Source: Bradyrhizobium sp. STM 3809 (GTDB lineage Bacteria; Pseudomonadota; Alphaproteobacteria; Rhizobiales; Xanthobacteraceae). From it: 48,981 nucleotides of DNA. Every line of letters begins with the position of its first letter. Positions within the stretch are counted from its first letter, which is position 1. The stretch lies in assembly GCF_000239795.1 (NCBI RefSeq), contig NZ_CAFJ01000802.1, positions 1 to 48,981 on the forward strand, in the 5' to 3' direction. A model generated the notes under the pieces. The model did no database searches, was not told where the DNA came from, and saw nothing but the letters and a program-made list of their open reading frames with translations. Made by a program: the position numbers and the translations under genes. Positions 36,124 through 44,703 of this stretch are shown piece by piece.

Positions 36124-36925
36124 GACGACCATGGCTGAGATGACCGGCGCATCGGATCAGCCGCTGCTGGTCGCGGAAGGGCTGACCAAGAGCTACGGCC
36201 GTCTCGCCGCCTGCCGCGACGTGTCCTTCGTGCTCTATCCCGGCGAGGTGCTTGCGATCGTCGGTGAGTCCGGCTCGGGCAAATCGACGCTGCTGCAGAT
36301 GCTGTCGGCCCAGCTCGCGCCGAGTGGCGGTCGCGTCTCCTATCGGATGCGCGATGGCGAGCTGCGCGATCTCGCGCAGCTCGGCGAGGCCGAGCGCCGC
36401 TTCCTGTTCCGCACCGATTGGGGCTATGTGCATCAGGACCCGGCGCAGGGCCTGCGCATGGCGGTGTCGGCTGGCGCCAATGTCGGCGAGCGGCTGATGG
36501 CGGTCGGCTGGAACAATTACGGGCGAATCCGGCAGACGGCATCGTCCTGGCTCGAGCGCGTCGAGATCGACACCGCGCGCATCGACGATGCGCCGCGGAC
36601 CTATTCCGGCGGCATGCGGCAGCGGCTGCAGATCGCGCGCAATCTGGTCACCGAGCCGCGGCTCGTCTTCATGGATGAGCCGACCGGCGGCCTCGACGTC
36701 TCTGTGCAAGCCCGGTTGCTCGACCTCATGCGCAGCCTCGTCAACGAGCTCGGCCTCGCCGCGATCGTGGTCACGCATGACCTTGCCGTGGCGCGGCTGT
36801 TGTCTCATCGCGTGATGGTCATGAAGGAGGGCCGGGTGATCGAGACCGGCCTGACCGACCAGGTGCTCGACGATCCGCGCGAGCCCTACACGCAGCTCCT
36901 CGTGTCCTCGATCCTGCCGCCATGA
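36116..36925 (+). CDS. phnK: PhnK, ABC-type ATPase of the C-P lyase complex
   Basis: A 269-residue ABC protein with Walker A GESGSGKST near 51-59, HQDPAQGLRMAVSAGANVGE, signature YSGGMRQRLQIAR, Walker B LVFMDEPTGGLD and VTHDLAVARLL. It resembles dipeptide-importer ATPases, but in C-P lyase clusters PhnK binds PhnJ and is not part of a transporter. Start overlaps the end of phnJ; the first 15 residues are not conserved, so a start a few codons later (ATG 36131) is possible. Confidence 0.95.
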   Translation: MAETTMAEMTGASDQPLLVAEGLTKSYGRLAACRDVSFVLYPGEVLAIVGESGSGKSTLLQMLSAQLAPSGGRVSYRMRDGELRDLAQLGEAERRFLFRTDWGYVHQDPAQGLRMAVSAGANVGERLMAVGWNNYGRIRQTASSWLERVEIDTARIDDAPRTYSGGMRQRLQIARNLVTEPRLVFMDEPTGGLDVSVQARLLDLMRSLVNELGLAAIVVTHDLAVARLLSHRVMVMKEGRVIETGLTDQVLDDPREPYTQLLVSSILPP

Positions 36926-36929
36926 GCCG

Positions 36930-37634
36930 ATGACCATGACCGTGATGCTCGACGTTGAGAATGCCAGGAAGACCTTCACCATGCATCTGCAGGGCGGCAT
37001 CTCGCTGCCGGTGGTGCAGGGCGTCTCGTTCCAGGTCGCGGCCGGCGAATGCGTCGTGCTGTCGGGACCCTCGGGCGCGGGCAAGTCGTCGATCCTGAAG
37101 ATGATCTTCGGCAACTATCGCTGCGATGAGGGCCGCATCAGCGTCCGCCATCGTGGCGAGATGACGAACCTCGCCGGCGCCGAGCCGCGCCTGGTGCTCA
37201 ATGCACGGCGGCAGACGATCGGCTATGTCAGCCAGTTCCTGCGGGCGGTGCCGCGGGTGGCTGCGCTTGACGTGGTCGCCGAGCCGCTGCTCGTGTCGGG
37301 CGTGTCACGCGACGATGCGCGGGCGCGCGCCGGCGCGCTGCTCGCCCGGCTCAACATTCCGGAACGGCTATGGTCGCTGCCTCCCTCGACGTTCTCCGGC
37401 GGCGAGCAGCAGCGCGTCAACATCGCCCGCGGCTTCATTTCCGACCTCCCGATCCTGCTGCTGGACGAGCCGACCGCCTCGCTCGATGCGGCGAACCGGA
37501 TGGTGGTGGTCGATCTCATCGCGGCCAAGAAGCAGGCGGGCGTCGCGATGATTGCGATCGTGCACGATGATGATATTCGTGCTGACATCGCAGACCGGAT
37601 AGTCGATGTGACGAGCTTCGCGGCGGCGGCTTAG
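36930..37634 (+). CDS. phnL: PhnL, ABC-type ATPase of phosphonate activation
   Basis: A 234-residue ABC protein: Walker A GPSGAGKSS near 46-54, YVSQFLRAVPRVAALDVVAE, signature FSGGEQQRVNIAR, Walker B ILLLDEPTASLD. PhnL acts with PhnG, H and I in the first step and dimerises with PhnK on the complex. It starts 4 bp after phnK and ends 16 bp before phnM. Confidence 0.95.
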   Translation: MTMTVMLDVENARKTFTMHLQGGISLPVVQGVSFQVAAGECVVLSGPSGAGKSSILKMIFGNYRCDEGRISVRHRGEMTNLAGAEPRLVLNARRQTIGYVSQFLRAVPRVAALDVVAEPLLVSGVSRDDARARAGALLARLNIPERLWSLPPSTFSGGEQQRVNIARGFISDLPILLLDEPTASLDAANRMVVVDLIAAKKQAGVAMIAIVHDDDIRADIADRIVDVTSFAAAA

Positions 37635-37650
37635 AAGGCAGAGAAAGCAG

Positions 37651-38808
37651 ATGAGCGCCAACACGTCCGAGACGGTGATAGGAAACGCCCGGCTGGTCCT
37701 TGCGGACCGGGTCGTCGAGCAGGGCTGGGTGACGATGGCCGGAGGCCGGATCGCCGAGATCGGCGAAGGCACCGCGCCGGCCGGCAGCCTGGATGCCGGC
37801 GGTGATCTCGTGATGCCCGGGCTCATCGAGCTGCACACCGATCATCTCGAAGCGCACTTCGTGCCGCGGCCGAAGGTCTACTGGGACCCGGTCGCGGCGG
37901 TGATTTCCTATGACGGGCAACTCGCGACGGCCGGCATTACCACCGTTCTGGATTCGCTGCGTGTGTGGAGCGAGGAGGGCGCGGAAGGCGTCGACGGCCA
38001 GGCCAATGTGCTGGCGGAGGCGATCGGCCGCGCGCGCGACGCGCGGCTGCTGCGCGCCGATCACTTCCTGCATCTGCGCTGCGAGGTGCCGATGCCGACG
38101 GTGGTCGAGGAAGCCAGGCAACTCGCAGGTCGCCCGGACGTCCGGCTGATGTCGCTGATGGATCACACGCCCGGCCAGCGCCAGTTTCGCGACGAGGGCA
38201 AGCTGCGCGACTATTACCGCGGCAAGAGCGGCGGCAAGACCGACGCGGAGCTCGACGTCATGTTTGCGCGGCGCTTCGCCTATCAGCAGGCCTATGCGGC
38301 GGCGAACATGCGCGACATCGTCGCGCTGGCCAAGGCCCATGACGTGCCGCTCGCCAGCCATGACGATACCACCGACGAGAACGTCGCCGACGCGATCAAG
38401 GACGGCATCGCCGTCGCCGAGTTTCCGACGACGATGGAAGCCGCGCGAGGCCTGCACGAAGCGGGGATCAGCATCTTGATGGGGGCGCCCAACGTGGTCC
38501 GGGGCGGTTCGCATTCCGGCAACATCGCTGCCGTGGATCTCGCGCGCGAAGGGCTGCTCGATATCCTGTCCTCGGACTACGTGCCATCGAGCCTGCTGAT
38601 GGGCGCGCTGCAACTGCCGCGGCGGGTGCCCGCGATCGATCTCGCGGCAGCGGTTCGCACCGTCACCAAGGCGCCAGCCGAAGCCGTGGGGCTGCGTGAC
38701 CGCGGTGAAATCGCTGCGGGCAAACGCGCGGACCTGATCCGCGTCCATGTCGCCGGCGATCACGCCGTCGTGCGCAGCGTCTGGCGGGAAGGATCGCGGG
38801 TGGCATGA
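37651..38808 (+). CDS. phnM: PhnM, ribosyl-phosphonate triphosphate diphosphatase (operon copy)
   Basis: A 385-residue amidohydrolase-fold enzyme that removes pyrophosphate from ribosyl alkylphosphonate triphosphate before C-P cleavage. Metal-site motif MPGLIELHTDHLEAHF near residues 54-69 (HxD type), then FLHLRCEVPMP, LMDHTPGQRQFRD, SHDDTTDENV and [14 protein letters not shown]. This is the canonical copy of the operon; a divergent paralog lies at 21782-22969. It overlaps phnN by 4 bp. Confidence 0.96.
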   Translation: MSANTSETVIGNARLVLADRVVEQGWVTMAGGRIAEIGEGTAPAGSLDAGGDLVMPGLIELHTDHLEAHFVPRPKVYWDPVAAVISYDGQLATAGITTVLDSLRVWSEEGAEGVDGQANVLAEAIGRARDARLLRADHFLHLRCEVPMPTVVEEARQLAGRPDVRLMSLMDHTPGQRQFRDEGKLRDYYRGKSGGKTDAELDVMFARRFAYQQAYAAANMRDIVALAKAHDVPLASHDDTTDENVADAIKDGIAVAEFPTTMEAARGLHEAGISILMGAPNVVRGGSHSGNIAAVDLAREGLLDILSSDYVPSSLLMGALQLPRRVPAIDLAAAVRTVTKAPAEAVGLRDRGEIAAGKRADLIRVHVAGDHAVVRSVWREGSRVA

Positions 38809-39449
38809 GCGCGGCGTCGACTGGCTCGGATGATCGGCACGGGCGACTGGGGCCCGGGCGGCTGGTGCTCGTCGTCGGGCCAAGCGGCGCAGGCAAGGAC
38901 ACCCTCATCAACCTGGCGCGGGGCGCGTGCTCGGGCGATGACCGTGTCGTGTTTCCGCAGCGGGTCGTCACCCGCGAAGCCTCGGCCTTCGAGGATAATC
39001 TGGAGATGAGCGAGGCTGCGTTTCGCGAGGCGCTCGCCGCGGGCGCCTTTGCGCTGCACTGGAACGCGCATGGTCACAGCTACGGCGTGCCTCGTGCGAT
39101 CAGAGACGACCTCGCTGCCGGCCGCACCGTCGTCGTCAACGTGTCGCGAACGGTCATTCCCTCGGCGCGCCGCGACTATGCCAATGTCGTGGTCGTCAAC
39201 ATCACCGCGCCGGCGGACGTCCTCGCGGAACGGCTCGGCAAGCGGCATCGCCCGAGCGACACCGACATCGGCGAGCGGTTGCATCGTATCGTGAGCGACG
39301 ACGCGGTGACGGCGGATGTCACCATCGTCAACGTCGGTGATCCCGCCGCACACGGCCGCAGGCTGATCGAGGTGATCCGGGGAACCGGTACGGGCGCATC
39401 GGCCGAAATGATGGGAGCTGTGAAAGATGTCGATCATCACCACCCTTGA
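38805..39449 (+). CDS. phnN: PhnN, ribose 1,5-bisphosphokinase
   Basis: A 214-residue guanylate-kinase-like protein. The P-loop GPSGAGKDTL is near residues 25-34, then FPQRVVTREASAFEDN, ALHWNAHGHSYGVPRAI and RLGKRHRPSDTDIGERL. PhnN phosphorylates ribose 1,5-bisphosphate to PRPP, the exit of the C-P lyase pathway. Start overlaps phnM by ATGA; the next gene begins inside its last 23 bp. Confidence 0.94.
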   Translation: MSAASTGSDDRHGRLGPGRLVLVVGPSGAGKDTLINLARGACSGDDRVVFPQRVVTREASAFEDNLEMSEAAFREALAAGAFALHWNAHGHSYGVPRAIRDDLAAGRTVVVNVSRTVIPSARRDYANVVVVNITAPADVLAERLGKRHRPSDTDIGERLHRIVSDDAVTADVTIVNVGDPAAHGRRLIEVIRGTGTGASAEMMGAVKDVDHHHP

Positions 39450-40038
39450 GCAACTCCAGGCGATCTACGGCGAGACCGGGCTGACGTCGACAGCGAAGGT
39501 TGCCGACCGCGTGACGCCGCACTACCGTGTCATGATCGAGAAATCGCCGTTCGTCGCACTCGCGACATCCGGTCCGGAAGGGCTCGACTGCTCGCCGCGC
39601 GGCGACCTGCCGGGTTTCGTTCGCATCCACGATGACAAGACGCTGATGTTGCCCGACCGCCGCGGCAACAATCGGGTCGATTCATTGCGTAACATCGTCC
39701 GCGATCCGCGGATCGGCCTGTTGTTCCTGATCCCGGGATCCGGCAATACGCTGCGCGTCAATGGACGGGGCCACCTGTCAGCGGACCCGGATCTGCTCGA
39801 GAGCTTCCGAATGGAGGGCAAGCTGCCCCGCACCGTGCTCGTCATGACCATCGACGAGATCTATTTCCAATGCGCCCGCGCGATCGTGCGTGCCGATCTC
39901 TGGAACCCCGACAAGCGGGTCGATCCGCGCGAGATTCCGTCGCCCGGCCAGATCCTGGCTGCGATGACCGCCAACGCGGTCGACGGCGAACAATACGATC
40001 GCGAATGGCCCGAGCGCGCGCGGCAATCGATGTGGTGA
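39427..40038 (+). CDS. PPOX-type flavin-binding oxidoreductase
   Basis: A 203-residue pyridoxamine-5'-phosphate-oxidase-like split-barrel protein: FVALATSGPEGLDCSPRGDL near residues 42-61, DKTLMLPDRRGNNRVDSLRN near 70-89, GLLFLIPGSGNTLRVNGRG near 98-116. It fits the FMN-dependent PPOX family of about 200 residues. The substrate is unknown. It overlaps phnN by 23 bp, so it is translated with the C-P lyase operon, though a link to phosphonate chemistry is only inferred from position. Confidence 0.85.
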   Translation: MSIITTLEQLQAIYGETGLTSTAKVADRVTPHYRVMIEKSPFVALATSGPEGLDCSPRGDLPGFVRIHDDKTLMLPDRRGNNRVDSLRNIVRDPRIGLLFLIPGSGNTLRVNGRGHLSADPDLLESFRMEGKLPRTVLVMTIDEIYFQCARAIVRADLWNPDKRVDPREIPSPGQILAAMTANAVDGEQYDREWPERARQSMW

Positions 40039-40087
40039 GCACCGGGCTGCGGACGTCCGGCTTGACATGCGAGAGGGCCGCGGCTGG

Positions 40088-40309
40088 TCAGGCCGCGACG
40101 TCGAGCAGGCGCGATGATCCCCGAATAAGGACCTTTCGTCCCTCCGGCGTGATCTTTGCTGTTCCGTCGCTGATGACGGCCAGCCCCAGCGCAACGAGCT
40201 GGCCGACGATGAAACCATTCGGCCGACGGCCGTCGCGCACGGGACCGCGGAGCGCCTTGAGCGTCTCCCATTGATCCGGCGTGAGCTCGTGATCGGATTC
40301 CGCGTTCAT
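40088..40309 (-). CDS. Small protein of unknown function, winged-helix-like
   Basis: A 73-residue protein starting MNAESDHELTPDQWETLKAL. The pattern helix, helix, then GLAVISDGTAKITPEGRKVL is like a small winged-helix domain (wing with TPEGR, as in MarR/YjhX-type proteins). No family is recognised with certainty. The frame could extend 9 codons upstream. It is convergent with the PPOX gene, 49 bp from its stop. Confidence 0.6.
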   Translation of the reverse strand: MNAESDHELTPDQWETLKALRGPVRDGRRPNGFIVGQLVALGLAVISDGTAKITPEGRKVLIRGSSRLLDVAA

Positions 40310-40632
40310 GTTGCCTCGAACCTTGTTGTCGCGCACACCTCTTAGGAAGTCAGCGTGACGAGGATGCGACCGCTATGCATCCGTAATGATACGGCTCACT
40401 CATTACGCGCGAGGGGCGCAGCGATTAACTCAAATCTGAATGATCCGCAATGTGCGATACAGCCTCCGTGGCGTCAGTGCGGTGCATCACGCACCTCGCG
40501 CGTGGTTAACGCCGCATGACGCCGCGCAGCATGCTGAAATGGTAACGCAGCCGTCACATCAACGTGTCAAACGGCGCCATGATCCCGCTCGAATCAGCCG
40601 GCGCCTATCGCCTCGGCGAGACAATCCGCTGA
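40310..40632. other. Intergenic region with an 8-bp inverted repeat
   Basis: About 320 bp between the leftward small gene and the rightward membrane-protein gene. The only clear structure is CGTAATGA (40382-40389) and its exact complement TCATTACG (40400-40407) with a 10-nt spacer, which could be an operator for either gene. A 70-codon frame at 40440-40652 is arginine-rich, overlaps the next gene and has no family pattern, so it is not called. Confidence 0.5.
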
Positions 40633-41769
40633 ATGGCCGTGCCGAACGATGATCTGCCGCCGCAGCTGAACCGAACGGCCTGGCTGCGCGGTCTGGCCGG
40701 ATTGGCGATGAGCCTCGTGATCGCGGCCGTGGCCATCGCCGTGCTCATGCGGGCCGTCAAGAAGCTCGATGTCGGTCATGTGATCGCGATCGCCGAGGCG
40801 ACCGATCCGAGGCTCATCGCGCTCGCATTGGGATTGATCGCGCTGTCCTATGCCGGTCTGACGCTCTACGATCTCTTTGCGCTGCGCACGATCGGTCGTC
40901 ATGACATCCCGTTTCGTGCCGCGGCGGTCGGCAGCTTCACCAGCTATCCCATCGCCCATGGCATCGGCGCGGTCGCGCTGATCTCGCCGCTGGTGAGGTA
41001 CCGGATCTATGCGCCTTACAAGCTCCGCGCGCTGGACGTCGCCAAGATCAGCTTTCTCACCGGCTTGACCTTCTGGCTCGGCAACCTGACCGCATTGGGG
41101 CTGAGCCTGCTGATCGACCCAGATGCGTTCGGCTGGGTGGAGTACTGGCCGCCGACGCTCAATCGGCTGATCGCGGCGGCGCTGCTGTGCGGCATCGTCG
41201 GCTTCGTCGTCTGGAGCTGGCCCGGGCGAGGGAGCCGGAGATGGCGGGTGCGCCTGCCGTCGGGACCGCTGGTCCTGCTGCAGATCCTGATCGGACTGTT
41301 CGATCTCAGCACCGCCGCGCTCGCCATGTACATGCTGATTCCGGCCGAGCTCGGCATCGATGTCGCCCGGCTGATGGCGGTGTTCATTGCGGCGACGCTG
41401 CTCGGATTCGCCAGTCATGCGCCCGCTGGAATCGGGCTGTTCGATGCGACCATCCTGCTCGGCCTCGGCGGCGACGATCAGGAGAAGCTGCTTGCAGCAC
41501 TGCTGATCTTCCGCGTGCTCTATCACCTGATTCCGTTCGTGTTGTCGCTCGCGCTGTTCGGTGGCATCGAGTTGCGACGGAGCTTGCGTGGAACGGCGCG
41601 ATCAGACCGGCGAGTTCAGCTTGAGCCCCATGATGCCGGCAATGATCAGCGTCAGGCAGAGCAGCCGGACGGGGTCCGCCGGCTCGCTGTACAGCCACAT
41701 GCCGACGACGATGCTTCCGGCCGCGCCGATGCCGGTCCAGACCGCGTAGGCGGTGCCGAACGGCAGTGA
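40633..41769 (+). CDS. UPF0104/LPG-synthase-like multi-spanning membrane protein
   Basis: A 378-residue protein with about seven to eight membrane helices in residues 15-320, of the lysylphosphatidylglycerol synthase transmembrane / UPF0104 family (AVGSFTSYPIAHGIGAVALI near 96-115, ASHAPAGIGLFDATILLGLG near 258-277). It may flip or modify a lipid; function uncertain. The last 55 residues or so (from GTARSDRR on) are polar and lie antisense to the sugE-type gene, giving a 168-bp convergent overlap; the hydrophobic core ends before this, so the tail may be an extension after loss of an earlier stop. Confidence 0.85.
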   Translation: MAVPNDDLPPQLNRTAWLRGLAGLAMSLVIAAVAIAVLMRAVKKLDVGHVIAIAEATDPRLIALALGLIALSYAGLTLYDLFALRTIGRHDIPFRAAAVGSFTSYPIAHGIGAVALISPLVRYRIYAPYKLRALDVAKISFLTGLTFWLGNLTALGLSLLIDPDAFGWVEYWPPTLNRLIAAALLCGIVGFVVWSWPGRGSRRWRVRLPSGPLVLLQILIGLFDLSTAALAMYMLIPAELGIDVARLMAVFIAATLLGFASHAPAGIGLFDATILLGLGGDDQEKLLAALLIFRVLYHLIPFVLSLALFGGIELRRSLRGTARSDRRVQLEPHDAGNDQRQAEQPDGVRRLAVQPHADDDASGRADAGPDRVGGAERQ

Positions 41770-41928
41770 GCGCAGGGCGAGCGACATCATCGCAAAGCTG
41801 AGCAGGATCGCCACGACGGTTCCGAGGCTCGGCCAGAACCGGGTCAGGCCGTCGGAATGCTTGAGGCCGAGCGCCCAGACGATTTCCAGCAGTCCCGCCG
41901 CCAACAGCGCAAGCCAGCCGCTCGTCAT
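41602..41928 (-). CDS. sugE: SugE/Gdx-type small multidrug resistance protein (guanidinium exporter)
   Basis: A 108-residue four-helix SMR protein. The membrane glutamate is in GLLEIVWALGLKHSDG near residues 10-25, and LPFGTAYAVWTGIGAAGSI near 59-77 is the block of the SugE/Gdx branch, which exports guanidinium, rather than EmrE. The ATG start gives the exact family length; the frame runs 49 codons upstream through a cysteine/arginine-rich stretch that is not conserved. No guanidine riboswitch was recognised upstream. Confidence 0.9.
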   Translation of the reverse strand: MTSGWLALLAAGLLEIVWALGLKHSDGLTRFWPSLGTVVAILLSFAMMSLALRSLPFGTAYAVWTGIGAAGSIVVGMWLYSEPADPVRLLCLTLIIAGIMGLKLNSPV

Positions 41929-42105
41929 GATCGCGCGCTCGTCGACAGCCGGGCAATCGTACGCGATGGTGCGGGCATTCTCGTCTCCACGCGATCCGAA
42001 TGCCGCTGATCTGCAACCTTTGCACGACGCGCATGTGACAGCTGCGCATCGCGCAGGAGCGGATCGGGACGACACGACGAAGCGTGTCTGAGACCGCGGA
42101 CTGAA

Positions 42106-42366
42106 CTACCTCTCCTGCATCATCGTGAACACGAACCCGGTCAGGGTCGCGCCGACCGCGAACGCCAGCGTGAAGGTGCCGACGAAGACGACGAACGTCA
42201 TGTGCGGATCGAGGCTGTGGGCGATCAAGGTCGAGATGCCGAACGCGTCGAATTCGGTCAGGGCAAAGGCCAGACCGAGGCCGAGCGCGGTGCCCATGAT
42301 CGTGTGACAGGCGAGCTCGATCAGGATGGCCGGGCTGACCACAGCACTGCGTTTCCTTGGCGGCAT
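42106..42366 (-). CDS. Small inner-membrane protein of unknown function
   Basis: An 86-residue protein with two hydrophobic helices (LIELACHTIMGTALGLGLAF near 15-34 and FVVFVGTFTLAFAVGATLTG near 58-77) and a basic N-terminus (MPPRKRS). The ATG at 42366 has GAGGACC upstream; an upstream extension of 53 codons looks spurious. No family recognised. Confidence 0.65.
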   Translation of the reverse strand: MPPRKRSAVVSPAILIELACHTIMGTALGLGLAFALTEFDAFGISTLIAHSLDPHMTFVVFVGTFTLAFAVGATLTGFVFTMMQER

Positions 42367-42580
42367 GAGGCGGTCCTCGTCGTTCGCCGGTGAACGCCGG
42401 AACGGTTGACGTGGTTCCTGACCGGTGATCCATCCGCTCGAGGCCGCCGCGAAGCCGGTTGCCAAGCGGCGACCGGAGCGGCTACCAAATAGCCCGGTAT
42501 TGGTCGCCCGATCGAAAGCCGGCAAAACGACCGCTCGAGCGGTGCGACCTCAGGCGTGCAGCAGGGAGGATGAGCAGCAC

Positions 42581-43555
42581 ATGACGAACGCCATTCGTTT
42601 CCACAAGACCGGTGGTCCGGAGGTCCTCACCTGGGAGCAGGTCGAGGTCGGCAAGCCCGGCCCGGGCGAGGCGCGCATCCGCCACACGGCGGTTGGCCTC
42701 AACTTCATCGACATCTACAATCGGTCGGGCCTCTATCCGGTCCAGCTGCCCAGCGGATTGGGCAGCGAGGGCGCCGGCGTGGTCGAGGAGGTCGGCGAAG
42801 GGGTGACGGACCTGAAGGTCGGCGACCGCGTCGCCTATGGCTCGTCGCCGCTCGGCGCCTATTCCGAGGCGCGATTGATGCCGGCCGCACTGCTCTTGAA
42901 GCTGCCCGACGAGATCGATGACAAGACGGCGGCCGCGATGATGCTCAAGGGCCTCACCGCGCAATACCTGATCCGGCAGACCTATCGCGTCAAGGCGGGC
43001 GAGACCATCCTGCTGCATGCGGCCGCCGGCGGCGTCGGCCTGATCCTGAGCCAGTGGGCCAAGCATCTCGGCGTCTCCGTGATCGGCACGGTGTCGAGCG
43101 ACGACAAGGCGCAACTGGCCAAGGCGCATGGCTGCGAGCACACCATCGTCTATTCGCGCGAGGACTTCGTCGCGCGGGTGAACGAGATCACCGGCGGCAG
43201 GAAGGTCCCGGTGGTCTATGATTCCGTCGGCAAGGACACGTTCCTGAAATCGCTCGACTGTCTGGCGCCGCTCGGCTTCGCCGTGCTGTTCGGCCAGTCG
43301 TCCGGCACGGTCGATCCGCTCAATCTCGGCCTGCTCGCGCAGAAGGGCTCGCTGTTCGTGACCCGGCCGACGCTGTTCACCTACGCCGCCAAGCGCGAGA
43401 GTCTGGTCGCGATGGCCAATGAGCTGTTCGACGTGGTCAAGTCCGGGGCGGTGAAGATCGAGGTCAACCAGACCTATCCGCTCAAGGACGCGGCGAAGGC
43501 TCATGCCGATCTCGCGGCGCGCAAGACGACCGGATCCACCGTTCTTCTGGTCTAG
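42581..43555 (+). CDS. qor: NADPH:quinone oxidoreductase (zeta-crystallin type)
   Basis: A 324-residue medium-chain dehydrogenase without zinc ligands: MTNAIRFHKTGGPEVLTWEQ start, GLNFIDIYNRSGLYP near 39-53, GSEGAGVVEEVGEGV, and the NADPH fold LHAAAGGVGLILSQWAKHLG near 146-165 (AAxGGVG). It reduces quinones with NADPH. The ATG at 42581 has GGGAGGA upstream. It stands alone, divergent from the small membrane protein gene. Confidence 0.93.
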   Translation: MTNAIRFHKTGGPEVLTWEQVEVGKPGPGEARIRHTAVGLNFIDIYNRSGLYPVQLPSGLGSEGAGVVEEVGEGVTDLKVGDRVAYGSSPLGAYSEARLMPAALLLKLPDEIDDKTAAAMMLKGLTAQYLIRQTYRVKAGETILLHAAAGGVGLILSQWAKHLGVSVIGTVSSDDKAQLAKAHGCEHTIVYSREDFVARVNEITGGRKVPVVYDSVGKDTFLKSLDCLAPLGFAVLFGQSSGTVDPLNLGLLAQKGSLFVTRPTLFTYAAKRESLVAMANELFDVVKSGAVKIEVNQTYPLKDAAKAHADLAARKTTGSTVLLV

Positions 43556-43638
43556 CGCGTTGCTCCGGTTGGCCGGGGCCCTGAGGCCGGCCACCGTTTC
43601 GGTTGCCGCTGCCGCGCGGGCGGGACGACAGCAGATCG

Positions 43639-43914
43639 TCACGCCCGCTCGTGCTTGCGCAGGTCCCGTAGATGGTCGAACCGCCTTGCCTGCAGATCGG
43701 CATCTGCCGTGTCGATGTCCGGCAGCCGGGCTTCGGACAGCAGGTCGGCCGTGATGTCCGCGACCGAGTGGCCGGCGATCTCGTGAATGAAGCTGATATT
43801 GGCATATTCCCCCGACGCGATGCGTGCGACGACATCGCGCCGGGTCAATTCGGGATCGACCACGGCCTCGCGTCCGCGCCGGCCGTAGTCGATCATCACG
43901 ACGAAATACTGCAT
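43639..43914 (-). CDS. Small protein of unknown function
   Basis: A 91-residue soluble protein: MQYFVVMIDYGRRGREAVVD, LTRRDVVARIASGEYANISF, then an acidic/basic C-terminus. No family recognised. Its ribosome site is weak. A perfect palindrome ATTTCTG-N5-CAGAAAT lies 42 bp upstream and resembles sites at the S24 repressor gene, so it may be controlled by that repressor. Confidence 0.7.
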   Translation of the reverse strand: MQYFVVMIDYGRRGREAVVDPELTRRDVVARIASGEYANISFIHEIAGHSVADITADLLSEARLPDIDTADADLQARRFDHLRDLRKHERA

Positions 43915-43955
43915 GGAGCGCCAGTTCGCCTTGGGCTGACTGTGATCGCGCCATT

Positions 43956-43974
43956 ATTTCTGTAAATCAGAAAT
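43956..43974. promoter_or_regulatory. Palindrome upstream of the 91-residue protein gene (TTC-N9-GAA site 1)
   Basis: ATTTCTG-TAAAT-CAGAAAT, a perfect 7-bp inverted repeat containing TTC-N9-GAA (43958-43972). The same core spacing recurs twice between the S24 repressor and gcrA-type genes. Confidence 0.6.
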
Positions 43975-44043
43975 ATGTCAAGGCTTATTGCGTCGTGCGG
44001 GAGGCAGGAGGAGGGGCGCCTTCGCAACCCCTCCGGCCATGAC

Positions 44044-44670
44044 CTAGCGCTCCGCCTTGCTCGCCGCGCGGGCGCGCGACTTCGCCGCCGCCTTGGCGCG
44101 GATCCGGGCGATCTGGCCGCGCGGCAGCGTGACGAAGATCTCGCCGATCCAGTCCAGCTTGACGCCGACGATCGGCTTGGCATTGAAGCTCTTCAGATTG
44201 ACCACGGACGGCGACTTGCCGCGCTCGATGGTCTTCAGGTAGCGCTCCCCGGACTTCAGGCGCACCACGGCCTCCTCGCCGTAGAAGCTCGATAGCGGGT
44301 GGCGCTGCTCCTTGTAGACCACGATCACGTCGCCGTTCTCGTATTTCGGCAGCATCGAATCGCCGGTCACCTCGAAGGCGACGGTCTCCTCGGAGATCGG
44401 GAAGGGCAGGGCGACCTCGCCGAGGCCCTCGAGCGGGACCTGCTCGTAATCCGGCTCGATGACCGAGCCGGCGCCGACGCGGCCCATGATCGGGACCGAG
44501 TTCAGCTCCAGATATTCCGTGATCAGCGGGATCTCGGCGGCCTTGATCAGGCGCTGGCCTCCGAGGATCTCGGAGACGGCGCCCGGCCGCACGCCCATGG
44601 CGCGGGCCAGTCCTCCCTTGGTCTTTCCCGGCTTTTCGAGTGCACGCTCGATCATGGCGACGTCCAACAT
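44044..44670 (-). CDS. XRE/S24-family repressor (LexA/CI-like)
   Basis: A 208-residue protein. A short helix-turn-helix lies at about 14-48 (TKGGLARAMGVRPGAVSEIL) and an S24 peptidase domain at about 60-175. A cleavage-type Ala-Gly is in GRVGAGSVIEP, the nucleophile serine in VTGDSMLPKYENGD, and the basic residue in RYLKTIERG. The protein would be a repressor that self-cleaves on damage signals, like phage CI or LexA. The C-terminal tail is Lys/Ala-rich. A good leftward promoter (44704-44732) overlaps a TTC-N9-GAA palindrome, suggesting autorepression. Confidence 0.88.
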   Translation of the reverse strand: MLDVAMIERALEKPGKTKGGLARAMGVRPGAVSEILGGQRLIKAAEIPLITEYLELNSVPIMGRVGAGSVIEPDYEQVPLEGLGEVALPFPISEETVAFEVTGDSMLPKYENGDVIVVYKEQRHPLSSFYGEEAVVRLKSGERYLKTIERGKSPSVVNLKSFNAKPIVGVKLDWIGEIFVTLPRGQIARIRAKAAAKSRARAASKAER

Positions 44671-44703
44671 GGCTTTGAACCCCTTTTGCGAATCTCGGAA
44701 ACG

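Noticed and set aside
40440..40652. A 70-codon rightward frame before the UPF0104 gene
   Set aside because: No family pattern, poor ribosome site, and overlap with the next gene start.
41929..42105. Guanidine riboswitch in front of the sugE/gdx-type gene
   Set aside because: I read the strand for ykkC, mini-ykkC (paired ACGR loops) and guanidine-III patterns and saw none clear enough to call. A covariance-model search would settle it.
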